The position numbers were made by a program, and so were the translations under genes. From Marinobacter sp. JH2 (GTDB lineage Bacteria > Pseudomonadota > Gammaproteobacteria > Pseudomonadales > Oleiphilaceae), in assembly GCF_004353225.1 (NCBI RefSeq), contig NZ_CP037934.1:3472001-3536000 (forward strand): 64,000 nucleotides of DNA, in the 5' to 3' direction. Position 1 is the first letter of the stretch, and the number at the start of each line of letters is the position of its first letter. Below are positions 28,063 through 38,363 of the stretch, in pieces. Under the pieces are notes generated by a model, which did not search any database, had not been told where the DNA came from, and saw only the letters and a program-made list of their open reading frames with translations.

Positions 28063-29409
28063 TTAATCCTGTATCAGTTTTTCAAGGTAGTGAATGGTGA
28101 AGTCTACCTGTTTAAAACCTCCGTCGCGCACCAGTTTTCTGTGTAGTGGCTGATTTGTCTTGATGCCCTCAACCAACATTTCATCTAATGCGTTCTTCAT
28201 GCGTCGGCGTGCGATGTTTCGATCGTCACCCCACGTGATCAACTTGGCGATCAGTGAATCGTAGTACGGAGGCACGGTGTAGCCGCTGTACAGATGGGAG
28301 TCGACACGAATACCGTTGCCGCCGGGGGCATGAAAATGCTTGATCTTGCCAGGGCTGGGCGCGAAGGTTTGAGGGTCCTCTGCGTTGATCCGACATTCCA
28401 TGGCATGACCGGAAATCTGAATTTCGTCCTGGCTGTATTCCAGTGGCAACCCGCTGGCAATGCGCAACTGTTCGCGGACGATGTCCACGCCAGTGACCAT
28501 TTCGGATACCGGGTGCTCTACCTGAACGCGGGTGTTCATTTCGATGAAGTAGAACTCACCATCCTGATATAGGAATTCGAAGGTGCCGGCGCCTACGTAA
28601 CCGATTTCTTTGCAAGCATCGGTACAGGCTTTGAGGGTGCGCTCGCGGGATTCCGGATTGATATTCGGGGCCGGGGCTTCTTCAATGACCTTCTGGTTGC
28701 GGCGCTGCATAGAGCAGTCGCGGTCGCCCAGATGGATCACGTTGCCGTGCATGTCGGCGAGAACCTGAACCTCAACATGACGCGGCGTTTCCAGAAACTT
28801 TTCCAGATAAACCGTGGGATCGCCGAAAGCGTTCTTTGCTTCTGACTGAGTGATCTGAACGGCTTTGAGCAGGGCTGCCTCGGAGTGAACTACCTGCATA
28901 CCGCGACCACCGCCGCCGGAAGCTGCTTTGATCATGACCGGGTAGCCGATTTTGCGAGCTACCTGCAACGTCCGCTCATCGTCATCGGTGAGAGGGCCGT
29001 CTGAGCCGGGAACCGTCGGTACGCCAGCTTTCTTCATGGCTTCGATTGCAGAGACTTTGTTGCCCATCAGGCGAATGGTCTCTGCTCTCGGGCCGATGAA
29101 GCGGAACCCGCTTTTCTCGACTTGTTCGGCAAAGTCTGCGTTTTCTGCCAGAAAGCCGTAGCCGGGGTGGATACCGACAGAATCTGTCACTTCCGCCGCA
29201 CTGATAATCGCCGGGATGTTCAGATAGCTGTCTGTCGGACTGTTTGGGCCGATGCAGACGGTTTCATTTGCCAGGCGAACGTGCATCAGGTCGCGGTCTA
29301 CCTGAGAGTGAACCGCCACCGTTTTAATGCCTAGCTCTTTGCAGGCGCGGAGTATACGCAGGGCGATTTCACCGCGGTTTGCGATCAGAACTTTTTCTAA
29401 CATAGCCAT
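28063..29409 (-). CDS. accC: Biotin carboxylase subunit of acetyl-CoA carboxylase
   Basis: AccC carboxylates biotin on AccB with bicarbonate and ATP, the first half of malonyl-CoA synthesis. The 448-residue protein has the biotin-carboxylase N-domain ([17 protein letters not shown]), the ATP-grasp glycine loop ([17 protein letters not shown]) and the catalytic region [23 protein letters not shown] 29409 is chosen because GGTGA lies nine bases upstream; ATG 29403 is an alternative two residues later. It follows accB by 18 bases. Confidence 0.97.
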   Translation of the reverse strand: MAMLEKVLIANRGEIALRILRACKELGIKTVAVHSQVDRDLMHVRLANETVCIGPNSPTDSYLNIPAIISAAEVTDSVGIHPGYGFLAENADFAEQVEKSGFRFIGPRAETIRLMGNKVSAIEAMKKAGVPTVPGSDGPLTDDDERTLQVARKIGYPVMIKAASGGGGRGMQVVHSEAALLKAVQITQSEAKNAFGDPTVYLEKFLETPRHVEVQVLADMHGNVIHLGDRDCSMQRRNQKVIEEAPAPNINPESRERTLKACTDACKEIGYVGAGTFEFLYQDGEFYFIEMNTRVQVEHPVSEMVTGVDIVREQLRIASGLPLEYSQDEIQISGHAMECRINAEDPQTFAPSPGKIKHFHAPGGNGIRVDSHLYSGYTVPPYYDSLIAKLITWGDDRNIARRRMKNALDEMLVEGIKTNQPLHRKLVRDGGFKQVDFTIHYLEKLIQD

Positions 29410-29427
29410 GGGTAGCAATCACCAGAT

Positions 29428-29889
29428 TCAGGAAATGACGACCAGAGGTTGGTCAAACTCCACCGGCTGGCCATTTTCGACCAGAATTTCGGTGATGGTG
29501 CCAGACTTGTCTGCTTCAATCTGGTTCATCATCTTCATTGCTTCAACAATGCAAATGACGTCGCCGGCCTTGACCGATTGGCCCACTTCTACAAAGGCCG
29601 GTGCAGACGGTGACGGCGAACGGTAGAAGGTGCCCACCATCGGCGATTTTAGCGCGTGGCCATTAATGGCAGGGGATGCCGCAGGTGCTTCTTCCGCTGC
29701 AGGTGCGCTTGCAGGAGCCGGGGCCGCTTGTGGTGCTGGCGCTGCGTAGTGGCTTACGAATTGGCCTGCGGCGGCTTGCTCACGACGACGGGAAATGCGA
29801 ACGGAGTCATCTCCTTCGTGGATTTCCAGCTCCTCGACGTCAGATTCCTCGAGCAGTTCGATCAGTTTTTTGATTTTGCGAATATCCAT
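29428..29889 (-). CDS. accB: Biotin carboxyl carrier protein of acetyl-CoA carboxylase
   Basis: A 153-residue carrier with a short N-terminal domain ([20 protein letters not shown]), a flexible Ala/Pro-rich linker (about 50-75) and a C-terminal biotinyl domain with the biotin-accepting lysine in the EAMKMMN motif (about residue 119). The domain start [13 protein letters not shown] includes the protruding thumb seen in AccB. It lies between aroQ and accC, 30 bases after aroQ. Confidence 0.97.
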   Translation of the reverse strand: MDIRKIKKLIELLEESDVEELEIHEGDDSVRISRRREQAAAGQFVSHYAAPAPQAAPAPASAPAAEEAPAASPAINGHALKSPMVGTFYRSPSPSAPAFVEVGQSVKAGDVICIVEAMKMMNQIEADKSGTITEILVENGQPVEFDQPLVVIS

Positions 29890-29919
29890 AACTATTCCAG
29901 TCCCATTGTCTCTGGTATA

Positions 29920-30357
29920 TCAGTGAATTTTTTGCAGGGCTGCCTGTAAAGCAAGATTGTAACCTTGGCTGCCTAAACCGCAGATAACGCCTTGGGCGAT
30001 ATCTGAAAAATACGAGTGGTGCCTGAACGGCTCCCGCGCATGCACGTTCGACAGGTGCACTTCAATGAACGGGATGCCCGAGGCCAACAGAGCGTCCCGC
30101 AAGGCGACACTGGTGTGGGTGAAGGCGGCGGGGTTGATAATGATGAAGTCCACCCCTTCAGCCCGGGCTTCGTGAATACGGTCAATCAATTCATACTCTG
30201 CATTCGATTGCAGATGCAGCAGATGGTGGCCTTGTTCTGAAGCCTGATGTCGCAAGCGGTCGTCGATGTCTGCCAGCGTCTCATGGCCATAAACCTCGGG
30301 CTCTCGTGTGCCGAGCATATTAAGGTTGGGGCCATGTAGCACAAGTATGGTAGACAT
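29920..30357 (-). CDS. aroQ: Type II 3-dehydroquinate dehydratase
   Basis: AroQ dehydrates 3-dehydroquinate to 3-dehydroshikimate in aromatic amino acid synthesis. The 146-residue length is typical. Key motifs are [18 protein letters not shown] with the catalytic tyrosine loop, [32 protein letters not shown] and [17 protein letters not shown]. The frame is open to 30459, but ATG 30357 starts the conserved domain exactly. It heads the aroQ-accB-accC-prmA run. Confidence 0.96.
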   Translation of the reverse strand: MSTILVLHGPNLNMLGTREPEVYGHETLADIDDRLRHQASEQGHHLLHLQSNAEYELIDRIHEARAEGVDFIIINPAAFTHTSVALRDALLASGIPFIEVHLSNVHAREPFRHHSYFSDIAQGVICGLGSQGYNLALQAALQKIH

Positions 30358-30615
30358 GATGAAATTTGCCTTGTTTATTTTTGACAGGATCGCCGAAGAT
30401 AACGACAGTTTAGTTGAATGGTGCGTACTTATTCGCTTCAAATCAACACTTTTTGACAATCTTCGGATACGACTTTTGATCCTGAAAAAGATTACACAGC
30501 AATTGCCTCACGCGCGATGACATTTCGTTGATGGCTAGCATTGTCGGTGATGGCGAATAGGGCGGGTATTCGACATTGGTTTCATGGACCGAGCAGAAAG
30601 CCCGGCCCGGGGGCA

Positions 30616-32226
30616 TCATTCTTCAGCCAGTGTGACGCAGTTTCGACCATTAGCTTTTGAGACATACAAGGCCTGATCGGCCCGTTCACACAACGACTGT
30701 GAACTGTCGCCCTGCGACGCGGCCAGCCCGCAACTGAAGGTCACTTTGAACTGGCGGTCGCCGGCCTCTTGCACGAGCTCGGCAAATCGTTCCCGAATTT
30801 CATTGACCACGTTGCGGGCATCGCTGGGGCGAGTGTTAGGCAGAATTAGCGCGAACTCCTCACCGCCGTACCGCCCGATGTGGTCAGTTTTTCGCAGCCG
30901 TTGCTTCAGGAACATGGACAAGCTTCGGAGGATTCGGTCACCAATCGGGTGACCGAAGGTATCGTTCACCTTCTTGAAGTAGTCCAGATCGATCATGGCG
31001 AAACAAAGCGGTTGGTCTTTCTGGCGCGTCCGAACGATTTCCTGTTCCAGCAAATACAGAGTGTGGGTGTGATTGAACAACCCCGTCAGGCTGTCGCGAA
31101 TCATCAGTGCCAATAAGGAACGGGCTCGACGGCCACGGTTGTGCAGCGTGGCGATCAAATGCTTGGGGTCAACCGGTTTGGTTAGAAAGTCATCACCGCC
31201 CAAGCTCATAGCGTGCAGCTGTTTGCCAACGTCGTCTTCGGCCGACAGGTAGATGATCGGTACGCTGTGAAATTTGTCCTGTTGGCGAATGACGCGGGCA
31301 ATCTCCATACCTGTGCAACCGGGCATGTACATGTCGAGCAGGATGATCTCGGGAGAGAATTGCTCCAGTGCTGTAATGATCTGCATCGGGTCGGTGATGA
31401 TGTGGGCGTTCATCCCGGCCTTCTTCAGCACCGTTTCCATGAATTTGGCCTGAGCCCGGGAATCGTCGAGCACCAGTACCCTGTACGGCTCGACGGTATT
31501 ACCATGGGTATAAGTCTCGATTTTCTCGATCAACTGGCCCGGATCAACCGCCGGATAGAAGAACTCTTCGCCACCACACCGGGACGCTCTTAACCGCGTT
31601 TCGATTGAGCCGTCTTCGTCGCTCATGAAAATTATCGGGATGGGGGTGTCATGCTGTTCCTGCAGGTGCTCAATCGTCGAAATTCCCGAAGATGCTCCAC
31701 CACCAAAGTTGATGTCGATCAGGATGGTTTCGGGTTTGCTCAGTGCACACGCCTCCATTAATTCGTTGGGCGTTTGATAGGCCGACGCGCGGAAACCGAA
31801 AAATTCGAGCTGTTTGATCATTCTGGCTGCCGATTCTTCGTCTGCGAGCGCAAGGTAGACGGGGGTCCGGCGGAATGGGTGGGGCACATCATTGTTTTCG
31901 TCGCTGCGACGTTGGGTGCAGTGACGAAGGGTTTCCACCGACTCTTCAAGAGCTTGCTGGTGATCGGTGCAGAGCGAGGAGCCCGTGGGCCAGTGAGTCA
32001 ACCTTTCCAGAATCCGTTCGCCGGCGCGAGCGTGGCTTTCCATCTCGAAACGGCGGGCGTACCGCACCAATTTGTCGGCGGCGGCTTCCAGTGCGTTTCG
32101 GTATGGCTGGGCTTGCGCCGGGTCATCGTGAATTTTTTGCCAGGTATCCAGAACAACGCGCGCTTGGGTGGTGACGCGGCGGGCAAAGTGTTGCCTGAGT
32201 TTTTCCTTCTGGCTTTCGTCGCTCAT
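30616..32226 (-). CDS. Diguanylate cyclase with Hpt-like and two receiver domains
   Basis: A 536-residue cytoplasmic protein that should make c-di-GMP from GTP. The N-terminal 110 residues are helical and Hpt-like but show no clear phospho-histidine motif. A first receiver domain (about 123-245) has an aspartate in ETILIDINF but lacks the usual Lys-Pro near its end (FFYPAVDP), so it may be degenerate. The second receiver (about 252-370) is complete, with LLDMYMPG and LTKPVD. The C-terminal GGDEF domain has the active form RYGGEEF and an inhibitory RxxD site (RKTD) five residues before it. The arrangement resembles PleD-type enzymes. It is divergent from the LapD-like gene. Confidence 0.9.
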   Translation of the reverse strand: MSDESQKEKLRQHFARRVTTQARVVLDTWQKIHDDPAQAQPYRNALEAAADKLVRYARRFEMESHARAGERILERLTHWPTGSSLCTDHQQALEESVETLRHCTQRRSDENNDVPHPFRRTPVYLALADEESAARMIKQLEFFGFRASAYQTPNELMEACALSKPETILIDINFGGGASSGISTIEHLQEQHDTPIPIIFMSDEDGSIETRLRASRCGGEEFFYPAVDPGQLIEKIETYTHGNTVEPYRVLVLDDSRAQAKFMETVLKKAGMNAHIITDPMQIITALEQFSPEIILLDMYMPGCTGMEIARVIRQQDKFHSVPIIYLSAEDDVGKQLHAMSLGGDDFLTKPVDPKHLIATLHNRGRRARSLLALMIRDSLTGLFNHTHTLYLLEQEIVRTRQKDQPLCFAMIDLDYFKKVNDTFGHPIGDRILRSLSMFLKQRLRKTDHIGRYGGEEFALILPNTRPSDARNVVNEIRERFAELVQEAGDRQFKVTFSCGLAASQGDSSQSLCERADQALYVSKANGRNCVTLAEE

Positions 32227-32436
32227 TGTGCTCGGGCCTTTCTGTTATAGGTTGTTCTGTCCGGCAGGACGAACTTATTTCTAGGTCAGGTTAGACAGAG
32301 GCTTCATAGTCCTTGGGTAGAGTCTATAGTGTTTAATGTTGTCGACGTAGACAGCACTTTGTAAATGTTTGTCAACTCTTGAAGGTGGTCACAGAGTTGG
32401 GGTGTCTTTAGATTCGGTCCGAAGTCTTGGAGCTTT

Positions 32437-34437
32437 ATGGCAATGGTGCAGGTAGCGAACAGACAGCGGCAATATGGTGTGCTGAGTCTTCGGGCATTGT
32501 TGTTGCTTTTTACCAGCAGTTTATTGGTACTCATTTTGTTGGCCCTTTTTTCCGTCACGTTTAACACCTTCCGGGATTATGTTTCGTCTCAGCATCTAGA
32601 GCATGCTCAAGACGCGGCGACCGCCACCGGTGTGGCGTTGTCCAAAGCCGTTGATGCTTCCGATATCGTTGCCGCCTCGTCATTGATCGATGCCGTGTTT
32701 GATAGTGGTAGCTATCTGTCGGTGAAATTTGTTGGTCACGAAGGGATTATGTTGGCGGGTCGTTCCATGCCTTTGCGAACTCAAGTGGCACCCGGCTGGT
32801 TCGTAAAGGTAGCGAAACTGTCAAAGCCCGAGGGGACGGCGCAAGTGGTGCGGGGTTGGGCACAGCTGGGAACGGTTCAGGTGGTCAGCAATCTGGGCCG
32901 GGCCTACGACGATCTTTGGCGAATCACGGTGGGGTTGTTGGTTGGGGTGGTCGTGATTGGTGGCGTAGGGATGTTGGCCTTATGGTTTTTGTTACGGCGC
33001 TTGCTGCAGCCGCTAAAGGAATTGGAAAAGCAGGCACGGGCATTAAGTCGGCGGGACTTCAGGAAAAGAGTGGAAGTGCGTTCCACCCGGGAACTGAATC
33101 GGGTGACTGAAGCCATGAATCAGATGACGGATGACTTGGGGCAGCTGTTCGCCGGACAAGGTAAGTTGATCCAGCATCTGCGGAAAGTGAACAACGAAGA
33201 TGCGGTGACCGGGCTGGCAAGCCGTAGCGCGTTTGATCAGCGCCTGAAGGTGGAAGTTGAATCTGAAGAAAAATCCGCGCCAGGGGTGCTGATGCTACTT
33301 CAGCTGAGCGGTTTTGGTGACTTCAACCAAAGCCACGGTCGCGAAGAGGGCGACGAGGTGCTGAGGAAAGTGGGCAAGGTTGTTAATACGTTCGCGATGA
33401 AACATTCCGGTGCGTTTGCAGGCCGAAGAACCGGGGCGGAATTTGCAGTCTATCTGCCTGGAGCCTCGGCTGTGGATGTGAAAGTTTGGTGTGAAGCGCT
33501 AGTCGAGAAATTGGATGGGCTGTATTCCGATATGGCCGCGCCACTCGAGATCTTTGTACATGCCGGGCTGGCCATTGCATCGAAAGAAGCGGATGCCCGA
33601 GATTTGTTGGCGGCTGCGGACACCGCTTTGAGAACGGCCCAGCAACGCGAGGAGTCCTGTTCCTGGATTAAGGATGCTAGTGGCAACAGTTACCACACGA
33701 TGGACACCTGGCGCGACATCATCAAAGATGCCATTCGAGAGCAGCGCTTGTCACTTTGGTTGCAGCCAATGGTGCAGGGCCCGGATCAGGAGCTCCAGTA
33801 TTACCAGGTGTTCTCACGAATTTGCACGCCAGAGGGTGTGTTGAAGGCAGGCGCGTTTGTGCCCATGGCGGAACGCCTCGGTCTTATTGCCGATATTGAT
33901 CGAGTGCTGGTCGCCAGTGTTCTGGAGTGCCTTAAGGGTAATCTAAACGAGAAACTCGCGATTTCGTTAGGTTCGGCCTCGGTGGCAGATGAAACGTTCC
34001 GGGAAGATCTTTTGGCGATGTTAAGCTCTGCTGGCGCCCTGAGTCGTCATTTGTGGGTTGGTATTTCGGAAATGACTCTTCACCATCATCGCACGCAGGC
34101 GAGTCAATTGATTCGAGCGCTGGTTAAACTGAACGTTCCGGTTTTAGTGGACCGTTTTGGTGTGGGAGGGGTGCCGTTCAATTACCTGCGGAATCTGCCG
34201 TTAAGCGCTCTGCGGATTGATAACAGTTTTGTTCACGATCTGGACGGCCACGAGGATAACCGGTTCTGGCTCGAGTCGGTTATCGGCATTGCCCGGAGTC
34301 GGGGTGTGAAAGTTTTCGCTACGGGTGTAGAAAGACAAGAGGAATACTCGGTACTCTGTAAATTGGGTATCGATGGCGCCATGGGCTACCATCTAGGCCG
34401 ACCCTTTGCGGCCGACGAGAAATCAACAGGAGAGTAA
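32437..34437 (+). CDS. LapD-like inside-out c-di-GMP receptor with degenerate GGDEF and EAL domains
   Basis: This 666-residue membrane protein opens with a transmembrane helix and a LapD_MoxY-type periplasmic domain (LEHAQDAATATGVALSKAVD matches the LapD signature), a second helix (about 166-188), a HAMP region, a GGDEF-like domain and an EAL-like domain. Both catalytic motifs are lost: RRTGAEF stands in place of GGDEF, and YYQVFSR stands where EAL should be. It is therefore expected to bind rather than make or break c-di-GMP. In Pseudomonas LapD holds the protease LapG; no LapG or LapA gene lies in this window. It is followed after seven bases by the DUF2333 gene. Confidence 0.87.
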   Translation: MAMVQVANRQRQYGVLSLRALLLLFTSSLLVLILLALFSVTFNTFRDYVSSQHLEHAQDAATATGVALSKAVDASDIVAASSLIDAVFDSGSYLSVKFVGHEGIMLAGRSMPLRTQVAPGWFVKVAKLSKPEGTAQVVRGWAQLGTVQVVSNLGRAYDDLWRITVGLLVGVVVIGGVGMLALWFLLRRLLQPLKELEKQARALSRRDFRKRVEVRSTRELNRVTEAMNQMTDDLGQLFAGQGKLIQHLRKVNNEDAVTGLASRSAFDQRLKVEVESEEKSAPGVLMLLQLSGFGDFNQSHGREEGDEVLRKVGKVVNTFAMKHSGAFAGRRTGAEFAVYLPGASAVDVKVWCEALVEKLDGLYSDMAAPLEIFVHAGLAIASKEADARDLLAAADTALRTAQQREESCSWIKDASGNSYHTMDTWRDIIKDAIREQRLSLWLQPMVQGPDQELQYYQVFSRICTPEGVLKAGAFVPMAERLGLIADIDRVLVASVLECLKGNLNEKLAISLGSASVADETFREDLLAMLSSAGALSRHLWVGISEMTLHHHRTQASQLIRALVKLNVPVLVDRFGVGGVPFNYLRNLPLSALRIDNSFVHDLDGHEDNRFWLESVIGIARSRGVKVFATGVERQEEYSVLCKLGIDGAMGYHLGRPFAADEKSTGE

Positions 34438-34444
34438 ACGTTTT

Positions 34445-35497
34445 ATGCCGGGCAAAATCAGACAGTACTTCAAGGACAAGAAAGAAGATGTTCAGGATTA
34501 CACCGGTGGCAGCGGCGTAATCGCAAAGTTTATCCTGGCGCTGCTGGTGGTGTACCTGCTGATTACGATCGTGTTGGGCGTCATCTGGAGCAGTGAACCG
34601 GACAGTTTCTCGGTACGGGAGCATACCCGCACGTTGGCCAGTTCGATGGATCGTGAACCGGTAGCCGGGTTTACTACCACGGCTACGATGATTCGTTTGG
34701 CAGAGACGCTTTTGGATAAGCCGGGCGGCTACATTTCGAATGATATATTCCCTCCCGGGCTCTGGATGGACAACATGCCGAATTGGGAATACGGTGTGCT
34801 GGTGCAACTGCGGGATTTGTCTCGCGCTCTTCGAAAAGACATCAGTCGGTCCCAGAGCCAGTCGGCGGAAGACCCTGATTTGATCATTGCGGAACCTCAG
34901 CTGCACTTCGACAGCGAAAGCTGGGCGATTCCCTCCACCGAAAACGAATACCGTCGTGGTATCAATGCACTGAAACGGTATCTCAATCGTTTGTCGGACC
35001 CTCAGCAAAGCAGTGCTCAGTTTTTCGCCCGGGCGGATAACCTGAACAACTGGCTGGCGGATCTGGAAACTCGACTGGGTAGCTTGTCTCGAACGCTGAG
35101 TGAGAGTGTGGGTAAGGCGACGGTGGCCGAAGCCTTGTCGAACGGTGACGAAAGCGATCCGTTGTCCGAGGCGGTCAGTGGTGACGATGTAAAAACTGAC
35201 TGGACCAAGATCGACGATGTTTTCTATGAAGCTCGCGGCACGGCGTGGGCCTTGTTGCATATTTTCCGGGCGATGGAAGTGGACTTCCGGAAGGTGCTGC
35301 AAGACAAGAATGCCATGGCGAGTGTGCAGCAGATTATCATTGAGCTGGAAGGCACGCAGGGATCTATGTGGAGCCCGGTGATTCTGAACGGCAGTGGGTT
35401 TGGTTTACTGGCAAACCACTCGTTGACGATGGCGGCTTACCTGTCGCGGGCGAACGCAGCGATTAGCGATATGCGGGATTTGCTGTCGCGGGGTTAA
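34445..35497 (+). CDS. DUF2333 family inner-membrane protein
   Basis: A 350-residue protein of unknown function with one N-terminal membrane helix (FILALLVVYLLITIVLGVIW, about 27-46) and a large, mostly helical domain that should be periplasmic. The central part (RALRKDISRSQSQSAEDPDL, RYLNRLSDPQQSSAQFFAR) matches the DUF2333 family found across gammaproteobacteria. The ATG at 34445 follows AGGAGAG at ten bases; the frame also overlaps the end of the LapD-like gene. The short gap suggests co-transcription with that c-di-GMP receptor. Confidence 0.85.
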   Translation: MPGKIRQYFKDKKEDVQDYTGGSGVIAKFILALLVVYLLITIVLGVIWSSEPDSFSVREHTRTLASSMDREPVAGFTTTATMIRLAETLLDKPGGYISNDIFPPGLWMDNMPNWEYGVLVQLRDLSRALRKDISRSQSQSAEDPDLIIAEPQLHFDSESWAIPSTENEYRRGINALKRYLNRLSDPQQSSAQFFARADNLNNWLADLETRLGSLSRTLSESVGKATVAEALSNGDESDPLSEAVSGDDVKTDWTKIDDVFYEARGTAWALLHIFRAMEVDFRKVLQDKNAMASVQQIIIELEGTQGSMWSPVILNGSGFGLLANHSLTMAAYLSRANAAISDMRDLLSRG

Positions 35498-35521
35498 TGC
35501 CCGTTGGGACGTTTATAAAAC

Positions 35522-35561
35522 AAAAAAACCGGGCCGCTCTCAGAGTGGCCCGGTTTTTTTA
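35522..35561. terminator. Bidirectional terminator between DUF2333 gene and ppa
   Basis: Seven A, then CCGGGCC with an 11-base middle part that itself partly pairs, then GGCCCGG and seven T. It serves the plus-strand DUF2333 operon and the minus-strand ppa gene that converge on it. Confidence 0.93.
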
Positions 35562-35575
35562 TGCCCGAAACGCGG

Positions 35576-36103
35576 TTAGCCTTTGTAGGCGTTAACCGAG
35601 TCTACGATAGCTTGTTTGGCTTCGGCAGCGTTGCCCCAGCCTTGTACTTTTACCCACTTGCCGGGCTCGAGAGTTTTGTAGTTCTCGAAGAAGTGACGGA
35701 TCTGGTCGCGTAGCAGTTCCGACAGGTCGTCAATTTCTTTCACGTCGTGGTAGATGGTGGTCAGCTTGTCGTGCGGTACGGCAACAAGCTTGGCGTCGCC
35801 ACCGGCTTCGTCTTCCATGTTCAGTACGCCAACCGGGCGGCAGCGGATAACAGAACCGGCCTGGATTGGGTAAGGGGTTACAACGAGTACGTCCAGTGGG
35901 TCGCCGTCGTCAGCCAGGGTGTGAGGGATGAAACCGTAGTTGGCCGGGTAGAACATGGGGGTGGCCATGAAGCGGTCTACCAGCAGGGCACCCATGTCTT
36001 TGTCGAGTTCGTACTTGACCGGGGAGCTGTTAGCCGGGATTTCGATGGCTACGTAGATGTCTTCTGGCGGGTTTTTGCCTGCTGGGATGTTGTCGAATTG
36101 CAT
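35576..36103 (-). CDS. ppa: Inorganic pyrophosphatase (family I)
   Basis: Ppa hydrolyses pyrophosphate to phosphate and so drives biosynthetic reactions forward. The 175-residue length is typical for bacterial family I enzymes. The metal-binding signature [10 protein letters not shown] (about 65-74) is intact, as are [15 protein letters not shown] near the N-terminus, YGFIPHT and [11 protein letters not shown]. It appears to be a single-gene unit ending at the shared terminator at 35522. Confidence 0.97.
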   Translation of the reverse strand: MQFDNIPAGKNPPEDIYVAIEIPANSSPVKYELDKDMGALLVDRFMATPMFYPANYGFIPHTLADDGDPLDVLVVTPYPIQAGSVIRCRPVGVLNMEDEAGGDAKLVAVPHDKLTTIYHDVKEIDDLSELLRDQIRHFFENYKTLEPGKWVKVQGWGNAAEAKQAIVDSVNAYKG

Positions 36104-36275
36104 GTGAGTTCCTTCCTGATACGTTAGGTTCGTTTAACGGTGTTCGAAAAGTGGGCGCAATTATACGGGACTCTACAGGCATTCGAAACTAAACGTTGGT
36201 GGGGGGCTTGGCTTTGGGTGCAACCAGAGGCCCTTTCTGGCTTGTGATGAAGCCTGATTCAGTAATTTCCGAAAT

Positions 36276-37415
36276 CTACAGCCGCATCTGTTTGGCAATC
36301 AGTTCTTTCATGATTTCGGTGGTGCCGCCGCCGATGGAGAGGATCTTGGCATCGCGGTATAGGCGATCAACCACGGATTCACGCATGAAGCCCATGCCGC
36401 CGAATAGTTGCACGGCTTCGCGGGTGACTTTTTCGCAGACTTCCACGGAGAAGTTTTTCGCCATGGCCACTTGTTTGATGGGATTTTTGCCCGCTTGCAT
36501 GAGAGCTGCGCAGCGGTAGGTGTATTCCCGGGCGATCTCGATCTGGGTGGCCATGTCGACCAGCTTGTGGCGGGTGACTTGGAAGCCGGAAACGGTACGG
36601 CCGAAAGCTTGGCGTTGTTTGGTGTAATCCAGAGCTGCTTCGTAAGCCAGTTGGGCCGTCATGTAGGCCATGATGGACAAACTCAGGCGTTCGGCCAGAA
36701 AATTGCTCATGATGGCGATGAAGCCGGCGTTTTCGGCGCCGATCAGACGGTCGGCGGGGACTCGGCAGTCTTCGAAGAAGAGTTCGGCGGTGTCGCTGGC
36801 CCACCAGCCCATTTTACGCAGTTTGTTGCCATTAGAGAAACCAGGCATGTCGCGGTCGATTAGCAGTAAGCTGATGCCTGCATGGCCTTCGCCGCCGGTG
36901 CGGACGGCAACGGTGTAGTGGTCGGCGCGGGAGCCGCTGGTGATGAAAGTTTTGCTGCCGTTGACGATGTAGTGGTCACCGTCACGAACCGCGCGGGTTT
37001 TGATGTTGGCGACGTCGGAGCCACCGCCGGGTTCGGTGATGGCAAGGGCAGAGATTTTCTCGCCGCGCAGTACCGGAGGTACGATTTGCTCCTGAATTTC
37101 TTGCCTGGCCCATTTGGCGACGGGCGGCAAGCCTATGTCTAGGGAGCCCAAGCTGGCCACAAATCCGCCGGAGCTGGAGCGCATGAGTTCTTCTGAGGTG
37201 GCCACTTTCAGGAAAATGTCACCTTCACCGATCCCGCCGAGTGCTTCCGGAAATCCTATGCCCAGAAGGCCAGCATCGCCGGCTTTTCGATAGATGTCCC
37301 TCGGAAACTCGCCGGCTTCTTCCCATTGGTCGATATAAGGGCGAACGTGGGTTTCGATGAATTTTCGAGCGGTCAGGCGTACCTGTTCGTGGGTTTCGTT
37401 GAAGTAATCAGACAC
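36276..37415 (-). CDS. Acyl-CoA dehydrogenase (long-chain/LCAD-like)
   Basis: A 379-residue FAD enzyme that introduces the 2,3-double bond in acyl-CoA. It shows ALAITEPGGGSDVANIKT (FAD and substrate binding), NGSKTFITSG, DYTKQRQAFGR and the C-terminal QLFGGMGFMRES. The late position that carries the catalytic glutamate in medium- and short-chain enzymes reads SIGGGTTEIM, without a glutamate at that exact place. A glutamate in YEAALDYTKQR aligns with the LCAD/IVD catalytic residue, so that type is more likely. GTG 37415 is chosen because AAGGA lies about seven bases upstream. The electron acceptor would be ETF, encoded elsewhere. Confidence 0.88.
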   Translation of the reverse strand: MSDYFNETHEQVRLTARKFIETHVRPYIDQWEEAGEFPRDIYRKAGDAGLLGIGFPEALGGIGEGDIFLKVATSEELMRSSSGGFVASLGSLDIGLPPVAKWARQEIQEQIVPPVLRGEKISALAITEPGGGSDVANIKTRAVRDGDHYIVNGSKTFITSGSRADHYTVAVRTGGEGHAGISLLLIDRDMPGFSNGNKLRKMGWWASDTAELFFEDCRVPADRLIGAENAGFIAIMSNFLAERLSLSIMAYMTAQLAYEAALDYTKQRQAFGRTVSGFQVTRHKLVDMATQIEIAREYTYRCAALMQAGKNPIKQVAMAKNFSVEVCEKVTREAVQLFGGMGFMRESVVDRLYRDAKILSIGGGTTEIMKELIAKQMRL

Positions 37416-37501
37416 GTTGGCGTTCCTTGTTTTTCTTGGAGTAGCCCGAGTGTCGCTCAAATATCGACACCAAGCAAGCGCTTGGTTTTTGGCTAAGCAT
37501 T

Positions 37502-37529
37502 AAAAAAGCCGGCTGCTAAACCGGCTTTG
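37502..37529 (-). terminator. Rho-independent terminator of rpiA
   Basis: On the minus strand AAAGCCGGTTT, a short loop, and GCCGGCTTTTTT form a stem followed by six T, 20 bases past the rpiA stop codon. Confidence 0.88.
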
Positions 37530-37548
37530 AGGGACCTGCGCAGCGGTA

Positions 37549-38229
37549 TTAATTGTCTTGGCGAGGAATGCTCTGCACGCCTTCGCTGGTCCCGAGTAGC
37601 AGCAAGTCAGCCGGACGGCGTGCGAACAGGCCGTTGGTAACTACCCCAACAATGTTGTTGATTCGTTCTTCCACTTGAATCGGGCGCGAGATGTCCATGT
37701 TGTGGATGTCGATGATGATGTTGCCGTTGTCGGTGGTGACACCGTCACGATACACCGGGTCGCCGCCGAGTTTTACGATCTCGCGGCCAACGTGGCTGCG
37801 GGCCATAGGAATAACTTCAACCGGTAAAGGGAATGCACCCAGGATATCCACTTTTTTTGAATCGTCGGCTATACAGATGAAGGTTTTGGCGACCGCTGCG
37901 ACGATTTTTTCACGGGTAAGAGCTGCACCGCCACCCTTGATCAGCTCTAGTCGTTCGTTGGTTTCATCGGCACCGTCTACGTAGTATTCCAGTTCGTCGA
38001 TCGCGTTCAGGTCGTAAACCGGGATGCCGTGCCCCTTTAGGCGTTCAGCGGTAGCTTCGGAGCTGGCGACTGCGCCGTCAAACTCGTTTTTGTAATCGGC
38101 CAGAAAATCGATAAAGAAGTTGGCGGTGCTGCCAGTACCGACCCCGATCACGCTCTTGCGGTTCAGGTGTGGGGCAATATGGTCCATGGCGGCTTTTGCC
38201 ACGGCTTTTTTGAGTTCGTCCTGAGTCAT
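37549..38229 (-). CDS. rpiA: Ribose-5-phosphate isomerase A
   Basis: RpiA interconverts ribose-5-phosphate and ribulose-5-phosphate in the pentose phosphate pathway. The 226-residue protein has the phosphate loop [13 protein letters not shown] (about 29-41), the catalytic-loop motif [19 protein letters not shown] (about 83-101) with ALTREKIVA, and the family C-terminus [21 protein letters not shown] 38229 is preceded by GGAG at seven bases; the frame opens further upstream at 38268. It is divergent from ilvA, an arrangement also common in Pseudomonas. Confidence 0.96.
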   Translation of the reverse strand: MTQDELKKAVAKAAMDHIAPHLNRKSVIGVGTGSTANFFIDFLADYKNEFDGAVASSEATAERLKGHGIPVYDLNAIDELEYYVDGADETNERLELIKGGGAALTREKIVAAVAKTFICIADDSKKVDILGAFPLPVEVIPMARSHVGREIVKLGGDPVYRDGVTTDNGNIIIDIHNMDISRPIQVEERINNIVGVVTNGLFARRPADLLLLGTSEGVQSIPRQDN

Positions 38230-38363
38230 GGAAGCGCTCCGGGGGAGATCGGATGAATTTAAACGCATTATACGCCTGCAGTCGTTCTGCTTATAGACGG
38301 CAACCGTGCAAAGTTCCTAAACTGTACGTTTTTCCAAGCCGATCATCAGCAACCGGAACCATC

